This document shows, piece after piece, positions 11,188 to 22,740 of a stretch of 64,000 nucleotides of DNA (its first letter is position 1; every line of letters begins with the position of its first letter). The stretch spans positions 92,542,501-92,606,500 of the forward strand of contig CM059584.1 of the NCBI GenBank assembly GCA_030407085.1, given 5' to 3'. The DNA is from Trichopria drosophilae. Lineage: Eukaryota > Arthropoda > Insecta > Hymenoptera > Diapriidae. The notes beneath the pieces were generated by a model that worked only from the letters and a program-made list of their open reading frames with translations, was not told where the DNA came from and did not search any database. The position numbers were made by a program, and so were the translations under genes.

Positions 11188-12418
11188 ATATCGTCAATAA
11201 AAAAAAAGAGCCTGACAAAAGTTACTGTACTTAAGCGTTGACTTATGTCAAATTTCACTTTATGGGTGTCATATGGGAACGTTCCATGGGGTATACATTT
11301 TTTAAAATACGATCATCATTGGTTTTTAGTATCCCTCTAACGATATCATCAATAAAAAAAGAGCCTCAGAAAAGTTACGACAGTTAAGCGTCAATTTACG
11401 TGAATTCTGACCTTACGGGGGTTATATAGGAACGTTCGATGGGTTTAAAATTTTTTAAAATTCGATCATAATTCGTCTTTTTCATCTCTCTAATGATACC
11501 ATAAATAAAAAAAGAGCGTAACAGATATTACGGCAGTTAAGCGCTAATTTACGTGAATTCTGACGTTATGGGGGTCATATGGGCACATTCCATTGGTTTT
11601 AAATTTGTTTGAATGCGGTCATAATTAGTGTTTTGCATCTCTCTAACGATATCATCAATAAAAAAAGAGCCTCAGAAAAGTCACGGCAGTTAAGCGCTAA
11701 TTTACGTGAATTCTGACCTTATGGGGGTTATAAGTGTATGTTCCAAGGGTTTGAAGCTTTGTTAAATAAGATCGAAATTCGTTTGTTGCAATTCTCTGAC
11801 GATATCATCAATAAAAAAAGGAGCGTCAGCAAAGTTACGGCAGTTAAGCGCTAATTTACGTGAATGTTGACCTTATGGGGGTTATAGGGGTACGTTCCAT
11901 TGGTTTTAAATTTGTTTGAATGCGGTCATAATTCGTCTTTTTCATCTCTGCAATGATATCATCAATAAAAAACAGAGCCTAACAAATCTTACGGCAGTTA
12001 AGAGCTAATTTACGTGAATTCTGACCTTATGGGGGTCATATGGGCACATTCCATTGGTTTTAAATTTGTTTGAATACGGCCATAATTCGTGTTTTTCATC
12101 TCTCTAATGATATTATCAATAAAAAAAGAACCTAACAAAGTTACTCTACTTAAGCGCTGAATCACGTCAATTTTCACTTTATGGGAATCATATGGGAATG
12201 TTCCAAGGGTTTGAAATTTTGTTAAATAGGATCAGAATTCGTTTGTTGCAACTCTTTAACGATACCATCAATAAAAATAGAGCGTCAGCAAAGTTACGGC
12301 AGTTAAGCGCTAATTTACGTGAATTCTGACTTTACGGGGGTTATTTGGTAAAGTTTCATGGGTTAAGAATTTTTTAAAATTCGATCATAGTTCGTCTTTT
12401 GCATCTCTCTAATGATAT
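11188..12418 (+). repeat. Satellite B, left part (interrupted)
   Basis: About eight tandem units of 152-155 bp; successive starts lie near 11188, 11343, 11496, 11649, 11802, 11956, 12110 and 12262. Each unit reads ATATCATCAATAAAAAAAG, then GAGCCTCAGAAAAGTTACGG, CAGTTAAGCGCTAATTTACG, TGAATTCTGACCTTATGGGG, and ends in CATCTCTCTAACG. No coding potential. The ninth unit is cut after AATGATAT by the Gypsy insertion. Confidence 0.92.
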
Positions 12419-14690
12419 TGTGACGAAACCCGTCACAGATCGACGCGCTTACCGAACCCCGCGCCATCTATTGGGGCCGGGCGTAACCCCGCCACGAAGT
12501 CCGCCCCTCCCGGAGGAGAAACGGCTCTTTTTATCGGAGCGCGCCTCCACGGCTCGTGCCGCAGTGCGCCTCGAGAGTTCCCGAGTAACGGGCCTCGGCC
12601 ACCGCCGCCGACCTCTCTCTATCCTTCCCTATCGCTCTCTCTCATAATAGCGACAGCTAGCCCGAGACGATACGGGGACGCACGAAGCACTTTTCAGCGC
12701 TCCGTGTCGTCCCCTCCCACCACGAAGACCCCGAGGACGGTGCTCGTCATCGCCCCGACGAGTACGTCCCCCAGCTAGGACCCCCGGACGAACCCCTCTC
12801 TCGAGCCCATCGCTCGAGCGCGCACGCGCCGGTCCGACGGCGCACCGCTGCAGAAGAGAGAACAGAAGACAAGCCAGTATCTGTGAGGCTCTCTACCAGA
12901 GTACGCAAGTTCGCGCCGCAAACAAAAAGTCCCGTTCGTGTCGAGAGTTTAAGGAGCTAAGTGAAGTAGACGACTCGGCGGGCAAAAAGGAGTTCATCGC
13001 CGAAAGTCTGCAGAGCAGTATTCTTCGCGAGCGGAATATTCTAATCCAGAAGTCGAGGAGGATCAGAAAAATCGGAGAATTTCCCACGTAAGTAGACTTT
13101 TTTATTAATACCCCATAGACCCCTCGCGAGTGAATAAAGTGTCGTTCCCGGTAATTTCCGAAAGAGGTTCCGCCGTCGCGAGATTGGAGCCCGCGCCCCC
13201 GTTCCCCCCTTTTTTTGTGTCAGGACAAATTAACGAGAATCTGCCTCGTCCTTATAAGGGCGAGGTTATAAATGGCATCCCTGGTGGGGAAATCTATTTT
13301 GACTTCCCAATTAGAAAAAAATTGAAAGGTAAATTTTTATTCTCCCACGAGTCATTACCAGTTCGGCGGAACTCGCCGAGAATTTTGAATAAAAGATGTT
13401 TTAGTGAATTTTACCTTCGCGTCCCCTAACAAGTGAAAAAACAAGTGAAAATAAAGTGAAACTTAAAAATTCCGTTAGAAAGTGGTCGCAACGGTCCAAT
13501 TGAAAATTTCAATTTTCGGAAAGTGGTTGCAACGGTCGTGCACTTGTTAACGTATTTAAAAATAAATACGAAAACAAGTTGCCCGGAAATAAGTCGGCTC
13601 GGTAAAATCAGGTGTTGGTAAACACCCGCCCTGCCGTCCCGAGCCGTTAGAGAAAAAAATTAAAGTTCAAAAGAAAATAACGACTTTATATTCCGTCCCA
13701 ATTTCCCATTTAAAAATAAATGTTATAACCCTGTAACGAAACTTTGATATTTGTGTTTATTTTAATTGGAATAGAAAAGTTTCCGAAATATGTGCATTTA
13801 ATTTGAGATTACATGATATTATACTGATAATTAGATATAATTAGTTAATGATGTGTATGTAATGTTATATATAAAATTATTAATTTATCTTTAGGCTTAA
13901 GGAGTTAATTATGTGTAATTAATTTTAATCCCACTACAGAGAATTACATCCCAGAAACTCCCTATAATTACCAATACATAAGGGAATAATCTAATAATTT
14001 TAGAGAAAATTAATTGAATATAATAAAATAATAGTTATTCTAATTTGCAGTTTTTTTTGTTTTTGTTTTTATTGAGTGTTTCAAATCGAAGTATTCAGTG
14101 AATTAATCCGGACAGGTAAATTCCGGTAATCAATTTTCGAATTTTAATGAGAACGGAAAATTTTGAATTTATGCAACACGTGTAAATTTTCTTTTGAGAA
14201 TTGATAGTTAATTATTGTTAAATAACAAAAGTGCAAATAATTAAATATTTTTTTTATATAAACAAATCTTTTGCGTGAATTTTAATTGAAAGTAATTGTA
14301 TAGTAAGCAATTTTCGCTATAGTAAAAAGTAGTTAACAGGTTTCGCGATTACCAGATATAGGATTTCCCCCCGCCCCCCAACCAGAAAACGAAGAGTAAT
14401 ACGCAGCTTTTGCGTTACGAAAAAAAAATCATTCTAGAGTTATACTATGTCAATATAGATATATATGTAAATACATGTGTAACATATGTGCTCATAATTT
14501 ATAGAAATGTTATTTTTCTTAAGTATCGCCTCACAGGTACCAGTGTAGCGATTGGAAGGTAGTCCGTTAAAAGAGGAAATAAAGTTTCTAATTTCGTGTC
14601 GCGAGTCGCGTCCTTGTATGAAAATCTTTTTGTTATAGAAAAAGTACCCCGTTAATTCGTTATCAATAATAACAGACAGCCAAGACTCAC
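12419..14690 (+). repeat. 5' LTR region of the Gypsy element, inner end unresolved
   Basis: It starts TGTGACGAAACCCGTCAC. The first 700 bp are GC-rich, with no coding evidence. A splice-donor-like ACGTAAGTAG lies at about 13092, and AATAAA signals lie near 13133 and 14577. A candidate inner end is the CACTACA near 14690, but I found no clear primer-binding site and there is no second LTR to compare. The 99-residue open frame at 13130-13429 is probably not coding. Confidence 0.45.
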
Positions 14691-14693
14691 TAC

Positions 14694-15010
14694 ACGGAAT
14701 TCAAAGTCGTACGTTTGAATTTCCGTTGGTTTTGAATCACCCTTACTTATTAATATTAATTATTTTTGAATTTCCCTTATTTATGTATACCCGGAATTCA
14801 AAGTCGTGCGTTTGAATTTCCGTTGGTTTTGAATAGCCCTTACTTATTAATATTAATTATTTTTGAATTTCCCTTATTTATGTATACCCGGAATTGAAAG
14901 TCGTGCGTTTGAATTTCCGTTGGTTTTGAGTAGCCCTTACCTATTAATATTAATTATTTTTTAATTCCCCTTATTCATGTATACCCGGAATTCAAAGCCG
15001 TATTTTGGAA
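14694..15010 (+). repeat. 96-97-bp tandem repeat in Gypsy leader
   Basis: Three full units and a partial fourth start near 14694, 14789, 14886 and 14982. Each contains CGGAATTCAAAGTCGTGCG, TTTGAATTTCCGTTGGTTTT and a TTAATATTAATTATTTTTG-AATTT tail. It grades into the shorter repeats that follow. Confidence 0.85.
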
Positions 15011-15039
15011 TTTACATTAGTTTGAATTGCCCTTAGTTA

Positions 15040-15765
15040 TTCATTTCCATTATTTTTGAATTTTCCTTAATTTTGCATTTCCCTTGATTTTATCAAAAAA
15101 AAAAATTTTCCTTAATTTTAAAAATTCCCCTTAATTTTGGAAAATTCCTTAGTTTTGAAAAATCCCTTAATTTTAAAAAAATTCTTTATTTTTGAATAAC
15201 CTTTATTTTTGAGTGTCCCTTTTATTTTTTTTTTTTTGAATCCCCTTTTACTTTCAAATTTCCTTTTATTTTTGGGTTCCCTTTTACTTTTGAATTTCCC
15301 TTTATTTTGGAGTTCCCTTTTACTTTGAATTCCTTTTTATTTTTGCAATACCCTTTATTTTTGGGTTTCCCTTTATTTTTTTTGAATTTCCCTTCATTTT
15401 GGAAACCCCCCTTATTTTTGAAATCCCCTTTAATTTTGAATTTCCTTTTAATTTTGAATTACCCTTTATTTTTGAATTTCCCTTCATTTTGGAAACCCCC
15501 CTTATTTTTGAAATCCCCTTTAATTTTGAATTTCCTTATTAATTTTGAATTACCCTTTATTTTTGAATTTCCTTTCATTTTGGAAACCCCCTTTATTTTT
15601 GAAATACCCTTTAATATTGAATCTCTCTTTATTTTTGAAATTCCCTTTATTTTTGAATTCCCCTTCAACTTTGAAATTCCCTTTAATTTTGAAATCCCAT
15701 TTAATCCAGAATTTCCCTTTATTTTTGAAATTCCCTTTATTTTTGAAGTCCCCTTTATATTTTTT
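15040..15765 (+). repeat. Degenerate ~18-bp repeat tract in Gypsy leader
   Basis: A long run of units like CCCTTTATTTTTGAAATT. Because 18 is a multiple of 3, several frames on both strands stay open (for example 15307-15774 plus, and 15459-15782 and 15550-15876 minus) and would give monotonous FPFIFE- or KGNSKIK-type peptides. I treat these as repeat artefacts, not genes. Confidence 0.85.
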
Positions 15766-16093
15766 TTTGCGTGATAGCGCACCGCCTTTGCGTCGGATAT
15801 TACGAATATACAGTTCGAAGTAATTCCGGGAAATTTGTTTTTTTTTTTTGTTTTGCATTAATTGGCTGTACGCCAAATATCAGGTTGCTCAAGCAACGAC
15901 TCTGGTAGCTCGACGTAGAATCTCGAGTTACATCGCGTCCTTGAGGGGCACCTGATCTATTAGCGTCTCTCCCTCCATTAGTTGAGTATTTCCGGTAGGA
16001 CTGAACGAGCGGATTAAGAAAGATTCTGATATTTACCCCTACCCTTTTGTGATTTTCCTAATTGTGTCGTATTGGTTGGGTTGATTGCAGTAA

Positions 16094-18229
16094 AATGGAT
16101 TCTTTTGAATACACCCCCGTTACATCCCCTGTAATGGGGATACCGACGTTAACGGTGGTAACGCCAACCACCACGACAGAATATGTCCCCATCACTACCG
16201 CGCCCGTGTCATACACGGCAACCGCTACACACGTCGCGCCCTCTCAGGCAGCGGAGCGACGAGTAGCCAGTCCGGAACAAATTTCGGCAATTCGGGCAGA
16301 AATCGACCGGGTAGTCGATTTACGCGACCTTATCGGCCGGTGTGATAGAGCCGAATTGTTGATATCCGGACCGATAGAGGTGGTCCGGGATCGGCTCGTA
16401 AGATATACGATCTTGCAGCGGTTCCCGGATACCCCGGCCGAGTGGGATCGACAAGCAGATGGACGAGGCGACCACCCCCCATACACGTTGTCCGAAGCGG
16501 TGAGTTGCCCCGTTTATGGGACCATGCTAAGTGGTCCCCGGCCGACGGTACATCTGGATCCCATCGAACCCCAGCGGTCAACCCGGTTCGGTACCGCGGA
16601 GTCGCAGGACTATGGGTTTCCGTCCGATCGATCGCGTGCCCATTATCGGGACCCGATCTCGTTTGGGGAGGAGGGCTTCCGGTTCTCAATGGCAGATGCG
16701 ACCACCTACCAGGTCGATCGGTCCAATGAGGGGTCAAAAACCCCCCCCCCCCCCCCTCGTGACACACGACCAGAAAACGTGCCTCGCCGGGAGGTACCGA
16801 TCAGCAGCATATACCACAATCCGCCCAGCGCGCTAACGAGGGGTAGCCGCCCTGCCTTGTCGGCTCCCGAATCGTTTCGGGAGGATGCCGTGAACCATGG
16901 AGTACGAGAGACTCAAACCCCCAATTGTCCGAGGAGATCGACCCCCAAAATCGGGGCGAGGTCTACCTGCGACCAGTGGACCCCCCTCGACCGGGAATAG
17001 TGGGACAACGTCCCCCCCGTCGCCCGAACGCGCACACGTCCCATGTCCACTTTCCAGCGGACCTGACATATAGTATGTCCCCGCTGCAACCCCCCTACAA
17101 CAGCACGCGGATTGGTCAACCCCAAACCTCGCATCGCCCGGACGGTAACGCGTCCACCGCTGGAGGGTCATTCAACCCCAGCCTGTCGATGTCCGGTGTC
17201 CGATGGCAGAGGACTGCCATTGAACATTGGAGGACACATGGACCCCGTTACTCCGGCGAGGAAGGGGAGGACGCGGAGGAATTCCTCGTCAAACTGGGGG
17301 AATACGTCACGAGTCGGGATCTGACGGAAGAGGACCTCCTGCGCGCCCTACCTGAAGCGTTTAAGGGATCAGCCCTCAACTGGAACCGGGTGGAAAAGGC
17401 AAGCTGGCATACGTACCCCGGCTTTGTACGTTACTTTCGCGACGCGTTCGGTCAACGCCATCTGGAAGCCAGCATCAAGAGGGAGATCACCTTGCGCACA
17501 CAGGGACCTGACGAGCCCATCCGTGAATACTTGGTGGCCCTACGGAGCCTATTCAACTTACTTGCTTTCCCCCCGTCTCAAGAAGAGCAGCTGGATATTG
17601 CAGTCCAAAACTTACGTCCGGGCTTAGCACGAAAAATCGAGAGGGAAGCCGTTACCGATTTTGCAGACTTACTGCGAATCGGTCGACAGGTGGAGGGGGC
17701 CGCCAATCAAGAGAGGGTCTACCGCCCCCCTCCAGCGGCTAACCAGTCCGCCTTCCCCGCCTTCGCCTATACGCCCAAGATGAGGCGAGGCAAGGAAAAG
17801 CTGGCCCTCGCGACGGCCGCGGTAAAGATGGCCAGAGTTAATGTCGTAACCCCACCCCCTCCGTCGCCAGCCCCCTACGAGGAAGAGGAGGCGGCGCCGG
17901 TAGCCCGCGTAGAGCGGAACAGTGGTCGCAACCCCACGCGCTCGGTACCGGCATATCAGCAGCACCAACCACAAGTGGCGACCACTCACAACCCGCGGCT
18001 ACCAAGAGTGCCACGCCTTCTGGATGTGGCGCCGAGAGAGCGCCCACCCTCCGAGACGAGATCGCCGCCGAATCGGAACCCCGTCCGGTGTTATAATTGT
18101 AAACAGACGGGTCACATATACCAAGAGTGCCCCCATCCCTTAGGGCATTTTTGTAGGGTCTGTGGCTATCCAGGCCGTAATGCGAACAATTGTCCCGTTT
18201 GCGCGCGTAAACGGTCGGGAAACTGTTAA
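16094..18229 (+). pseudogene. gag of the Gypsy element, frameshifted
   Basis: The start is ATG at 16094 (MDSFEYTP), just after a splice-acceptor-like TTGATTGCAG. The first frame runs to 17000 and encodes a Thr/Pro-rich and Arg-rich N-terminal region. Reading continues in a second frame, open across 16862-18229. It holds the retrotransposon gag core (about 17200-17700, with WNRV, YFRDAFG, REYLVALR) and a CCHC knuckle CYNCKQTGHIYQEC near 18090, followed by a Cys-rich tail. The switch falls near 16910-16925 beside a C run. Whether this is decay, a sequencing slip or programmed frameshifting cannot be told here. Confidence 0.85.
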
Positions 18230-18285
18230 CGGGGGGGAAGGAAACCCCTAAACCCCCCCTTACAATCCCATCCGCGATCACCCCT

Positions 18286-20010
18286 ATGTCAAGCCGTATA
18301 GAAAAAAATTTTGAAAAGAGACGGATCGCTTCGGCAACCCCTAAGCCCAGTGGGCTGAATATCGGGTCCGAGTCCATAGATTCTTGCGAAGATAATCAAT
18401 GGACATTAGATTCGGACCCTCGCCCCCACTTTCGCGTAGCTTTGAATGGGAAGATTATTAGGGCGCTCGTTGATACCGGAGCGTCGCGCTCCTATTTAGG
18501 CCTCGCGTGTCGGGAGGTAGTTTCGCCGTTCCTAAGGTCAAGTGAGGAACAAGTAAGAGTTGCCAATGGCGCGCTAGTCCCATTAAATGGTGTCGTTACC
18601 CTCGCGATGACGGTAGATAGCCATAAGCGAAATTTGGAGATAAGAGTTGCCCCCATCCACTATGCATGCGTGTTGGGGATGGATTTCATGTGCCTATTCG
18701 GTCTGAAAATAGATACCGAGAATAATGCGTGGAGTAGCCACAACGGCACCCCGCACTCGTTAAACGATTCCGGCGTTTCAGTTACCGCCTTCGCCGTACA
18801 CGACTGCGCCGGATTGGTCGCCCCCTCCCAAGAAGCCGGCCCACGATTAAGGAGGCTACTCGATAAATTCTACCCCGCAAATAGGACCCCTACGATCGGT
18901 ATAACGCGTCTGACGCAGCACGCTATCGACGTACAGGGTCATCCCCCGATTCGTCAAAAGGCTCGCCTACTCTCTCCTTACATGCTAAAAGTAGCACAGG
19001 ACGCGGTCGATGAAATGCTAAGTAATGGCATCATCGAACGCTCCGCGAGCCCCTGGATGAGTAACCCCGTTATCGTCCGGAAGTCGAATGGGACTTTTAG
19101 GTTCTGCGTCGACTTCCGAGACGTAAATAAAATAACCAAGAAGGATGCTTACCCGCTCCCCTCGATGGATAGGATCCTGTCCGGGTTGAGTCGGGCCCAA
19201 TGCATCACCACCCTCGATCTAAGCCAGGCCTATTTTCAGGTGCTGGTAGCACCTAACAGTCGGCCCGTTACCGCGTTCGCTGTCCCCGGGCGCGGTTTAT
19301 TTCAATTCAAACGAATGCCTTTCGGGCTCACCAACGCGCCGGCGACCTTTCAACGATTAGTGGACCGTCTCATCGACCCCGCGTGGGAACCCCACGTCTT
19401 CGCGTATTTGGATGACATCATCATCGCCACGCACAATGAGGAGGACCACTTTCGCTATTTGAGACTTGTCTTGACCAGTCTACGCAACGCCGGATTGGAA
19501 CTAAACCCGGAGAAGAGTGAATTCTTCCGGGACGAGGTAAAATACCTCGGTTTCGTATTAAATAAAGATGGATTGAAGACGAATCCGGACAAAGTCGCTC
19601 CCGTTCTCGAATTCCCGCCCCCCACCAACCTCAAACAGCTAAGGCGCTTTTTAGGGATGGTGGGGTGGTACGCGCGCTTTCTCCCAGATTTTTCGCGTGA
19701 TCGCGTTCACCTGACTAAATTATTAACAAAGAATACTCCCTGGATATGGGGCCCGGAGCAGCAATCTGCCTTCGAAGCCCTCCGAGATTCCCTCACCCGT
19801 ACCCCCGTGTTGGCACGCCCAAACTTCGACGTCCCCTTCACAATTCAGACGGATGCGAGCGACTTTGCTATCGGGGCGGTAATCACCCAAGAAATAGCCG
19901 GTAATGAGCACCCGATTAGCTTTGCTAGCCGCGTGCTCACCAAGGCTGAACGAAAGTATACCGTCACGGAGAAAATGTCGATACCGCCCTTTGCGCCCTG
20001 GGCGATACCG
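18286..20010 (+). pseudogene. Gypsy pol: protease, RT and partial RNase H
   Basis: An aspartic protease with DTGAS is at about 18472, followed by VLGMDF. RT carries CVDFRDVNKIT (about 19100), TTLDLSQAYFQV (about 19210), MPFGLTNAPATFQ (about 19317) and the catalytic YLDDIII (about 19408). The RNase H start, TDASDFAIGAV, is at about 19850. After KYTVTEK (about 19975) the family sequence stops, and the next recognisable piece is the region just before integrase in another frame. Most of the RNase H C-terminal half is therefore deleted, with a frame change. Enzymatically this would remove full RNase H function. Confidence 0.92.
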
Positions 20011-21615
20011 CGGACCCGTGGTACACCCAGAAAATGGATAATATTCGAAAATTTCCCTCGAAATATCCGGATTGGAGGATCGAGGATGACCGGATATATT
20101 TCCACAAGCCCCACCCGCTGATAGAGTCCGCCCTCAATGACCTTGACGCCTGGAAACTCGTTCTCCCCGCAGGAGCGCGTGCCCGTGCCCTCAGCGATGC
20201 GCACGATAGCCCGCAAGTCGGCCATTTAGGAGTGGATAAGACGTATCACCGTCTCATCCAAGACTTCTATTGGCCCGGTGTTTTCCAGGACGTCACTACT
20301 TTCGTCGCACGCTGCCCCGCCTGTCAGAAGCAAAAAGTTTCTCAGCAGGCCCCGGCCGGACTCATGCGCGAAAGAACCACGGAAGGATGGCGCGGTCAGT
20401 TCCGGTCAACGGTCAGTTCTGACGTCATGGGATCGTCCCCCCCCCCCCCCAGCAAGCGTCAAAACCAGTTCGTAGTGGTTTTTCAGGATATGTTTACTAA
20501 ATATGTGGAAGTGAAACCCCTTCGAGCGGCTACAGGTGCCGCCATAATGGCCGCCTTCAATAGCCTAGTTATTAATCGATGGGGTTGCCCAAGATATTTT
20601 CTTTCAGACAATGCCAAGCAGTACGATAACACATACGTGCAGACCCACCTGAACCAGTTAGGCATAACCCCCGCTCGTACCCCCCCCGTATCACGCCCAA
20701 GCGAACCCAGTCGAGAGGGTAAACCGGACCCTCAAAACGATGATGTGTACCTTCGTGTCACACGACCATCGCGACTGGGACGTACACCTAGAAGAACTTA
20801 CGTTCGCCATGAATACGGCTGTCCAGTCGTCCACGAAAATGACCCCCTCGTTTCTGAATTTCGGCCGCAATCCAGTAGCCATTAGAAATCTACGTCCCGA
20901 TCTTCCTCCTCCCCCACTTACACTACCCAAGGATCCTGAATTCTGGCATGATCGAATGAGGAGGCTACCTCTCATTCACGACTGGGTACATCGCAACCTG
21001 GAGCGCGCCGCGACGCGCCAAGCCGAATACTATAATCGCTCCCATCGTGAGGTAAAATACAAGGTGGGCGATTTAGTGCTACGACGCATACGGGTCCTAT
21101 CGTCGGGAGCTCAAAATTTTGCGGCTAAACTTGCGCCCAAATTCAGTGGCCCGCATAGAATAGTACGAGTATTCTCCCCCGTCGTTTTCGAACTGAGCGA
21201 CCCGGATAGTCGTCGGAACCCAAGGGCGCATATCAAGGACCTGAAACCCTATCGCGCCCCCGACGCAGAGGAGAGTTCGAGAAGCGAACCAACCGCTCCA
21301 CCCTCGATACCCGAAAACCCTACGGACCCTCAATTAAAAAAGAGGAGTCCGGACTCGTTAGGAGAGGAACCATTGCCACGTCGCCGTGGGCGGCCATCAA
21401 TACAGCCTCAACCGGTCACCCAAGGTCCGAACGAGCGTACCCCCATGCCACGCCGCAGCGAGGTGCCCCGAGTGATAAGGCCAGTGGAGACGACTAAAGC
21501 GACCCCAGCCCGTAGGCGCCCGGGTCGTCCACGCAAGACGGCAGCGCCGCATGTCTCCTTTTCGCCGGCGCACCCGGGCGGAAGACGTCCCGGTCGACGT
21601 CCCCGAAGAGTCTAG
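20000..21615 (+). pseudogene. Gypsy integrase, frameshifted, with AT-hook-like tail
   Basis: The H2C2 zinc-binding domain (HLGVDKTYHRL, CPAC) spans about 20220-20330. DDE core residues are D in VVFQDMFTKY (about 20490) and D in LSDNAKQYDN (about 20605). The third, E in the VERVNRT block (about 20715), lies in another frame, because a single-base change beside an eight-C run near 20680 shifts the reading. From 20740 the second frame continues to 21615 through the C-terminal domain (VGDLVLRR, FSGPHRI). The tail has three AT-hook-like motifs: RRRGRPS, RRRPGRPRK and RRPGRRPRR. These might bind AT-rich DNA; that is inference. Confidence 0.9.
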
Positions 21616-21872
21616 ATGCTACACTGGTACCCCTATTGTTGAGGGACCACCCCCCCCCCACCTTTATCTATAATTCTCTCTTTTTATTTTTTTTTTGCTG
21701 TTGCTGTGTATGGGTCAATTGATGTCAAACTGTGTATTGTCTTACTAATTATGCTTTCACTCTGTTAGTAGGTTATATTGTTGGGATAAAAAGGATAAGG
21801 TTGGCCCAACTCTTAAAGTAGACCCAACCAATGTAGGGTAATCCCCTTCTGTTACAGGTACCAACCAGCAAA

Positions 21873-22282
21873 ATGGTGAAAGTGGCACCGGGAAAGAAGG
21901 GGACCCGTTGGGCGAAGGTGCCCTGCCAGGTCACCCTCGTCCGCTCCAGGGGAGCCACGGCGTCGCCACCACCGACGCCGGAGCCAGCGACCGCGGCACC
22001 GCCATTCACCCCGGCGAAATTTCCGGCGCTGTCGACCATCCGCCCCCTGCCCCAGCAGGCGGAGGCCGGGCGGGTGGTGTTCGCGCGGCCAACCGCCGAC
22101 CACCCGATTCCCCCGTGCCACGCCGGCCTGAGACCCCTGCAGTTGGGGACGGCGACAGAGAAGTCGGCCCCCGGACAGCCCCCGCCCCCGGACACGGACC
22201 ACTCCTCACCGGAGGAGATGGAGGAGGACGGAGACGGTGCCGCGCAGCCATCCATCGGGCAACCGGGGGAGAACCTCCTCGT
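21873..22282 (+). pseudogene. Third ORF of the Gypsy element, 3' truncated
   Basis: It begins ATG (MVKVAPGKKG) shortly after CTTCTGTTACAG, a good splice acceptor, which suggests expression from a spliced RNA as in elements with an env-position ORF. The product is basic at the start, then Pro/Thr/Ala-rich, then acidic (EEMEEDGDG). No signal peptide, membrane segment or known domain is visible, so I do not call it env. At about 22282 it fuses into satellite B, so its true end is lost. Several shadow frames are open because the DNA is GC-rich. Confidence 0.5.
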
Positions 22283-22740
22283 TCCATGGGTTTTAAACTT
22301 TTCTAGATACGATCATAATTCGTCTTTCGCATCTCTCTAACGATAACATCAATAAAAAAAAGAGTCTCAGAAAAGTTACGGCAGTAAGCGTTAATTTTGG
22401 TGAATTCTGACCTTACGAAGGTTATAGGTAACGTCCCATGGGTTTTAATTTTTTTTTAAATACGATCATAATTTGTATTTTGCATCGCTCTAACGATATT
22501 AGCAATAAAAAAAAAGAGCCTCCGAAAAGTCCCGGCAGTCAAACGCTAATTTACGTGAATTCTGACCTTATGGGCGTTATATGGGTACGTTTCATGGGTT
22601 TTAAATTTTTTTAAATACAATCATAATTCGTCTTTAGTATCTGTCTAATGATATCATCAATTAAAAAAAAGAGTCAGAATAGTTACGGCAATTAAACGCT
22701 GATTTACGTGAGTTTTGACATTATGGTGGTGATATGGGGA
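22283..22740 (+). repeat. Satellite B, right part
   Basis: About three units, resuming at CGTTCCATGGGTTTTAAA, some 95 bp into a unit, and ending near 22740. The same motifs as in 11188-12418 confirm that one array was split by the Gypsy element. Confidence 0.88.

Larger units (their letters stand above)
12419..22282 (+). mobile_element. Gypsy LTR retrotransposon, 3' truncated
   Basis: The 5' boundary is where satellite B is broken and TGTGACGAAACCC begins. The body encodes gag with a CCHC knuckle, then protease (DTGAS), RT (YLDD), RNase H and integrase with a zinc-binding domain and DDE core. This is the Gypsy order. After pol an extra ORF follows. No second copy of the 12419 start is present: the element ends at about 22282 inside that ORF, and satellite B resumes. 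The leader before gag is unusually long (about 3.65 kb) and repeat-rich. Gag and pol each carry frame breaks, and part of RNase H is deleted. Confidence 0.92.

Noticed and set aside
11188..12418. A CRISPR-like array
   Set aside because: The repeats are contiguous 153-bp satellite units without unique spacers, in an animal genome.
13130..13429. A 99-residue gene
   Set aside because: It lies in the Gypsy LTR/leader, has no recognisable domain and no partner in related elements that I know.
15307..15876. Proteins of 155, 107 and 108 residues on both strands
   Set aside because: They are products of an 18-bp repeat that keeps several frames open.
21873..22282. An env gene in the Gypsy element
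   Set aside because: There is no signal peptide, cleavage site or membrane segment; only the position would suggest env.
21852..22306. Additional ORFs of 93-160 residues overlapping the Gypsy third ORF
   Set aside because: GC-rich DNA keeps many frames open; only the plus frame starting at 21873 follows a splice acceptor and a good start.
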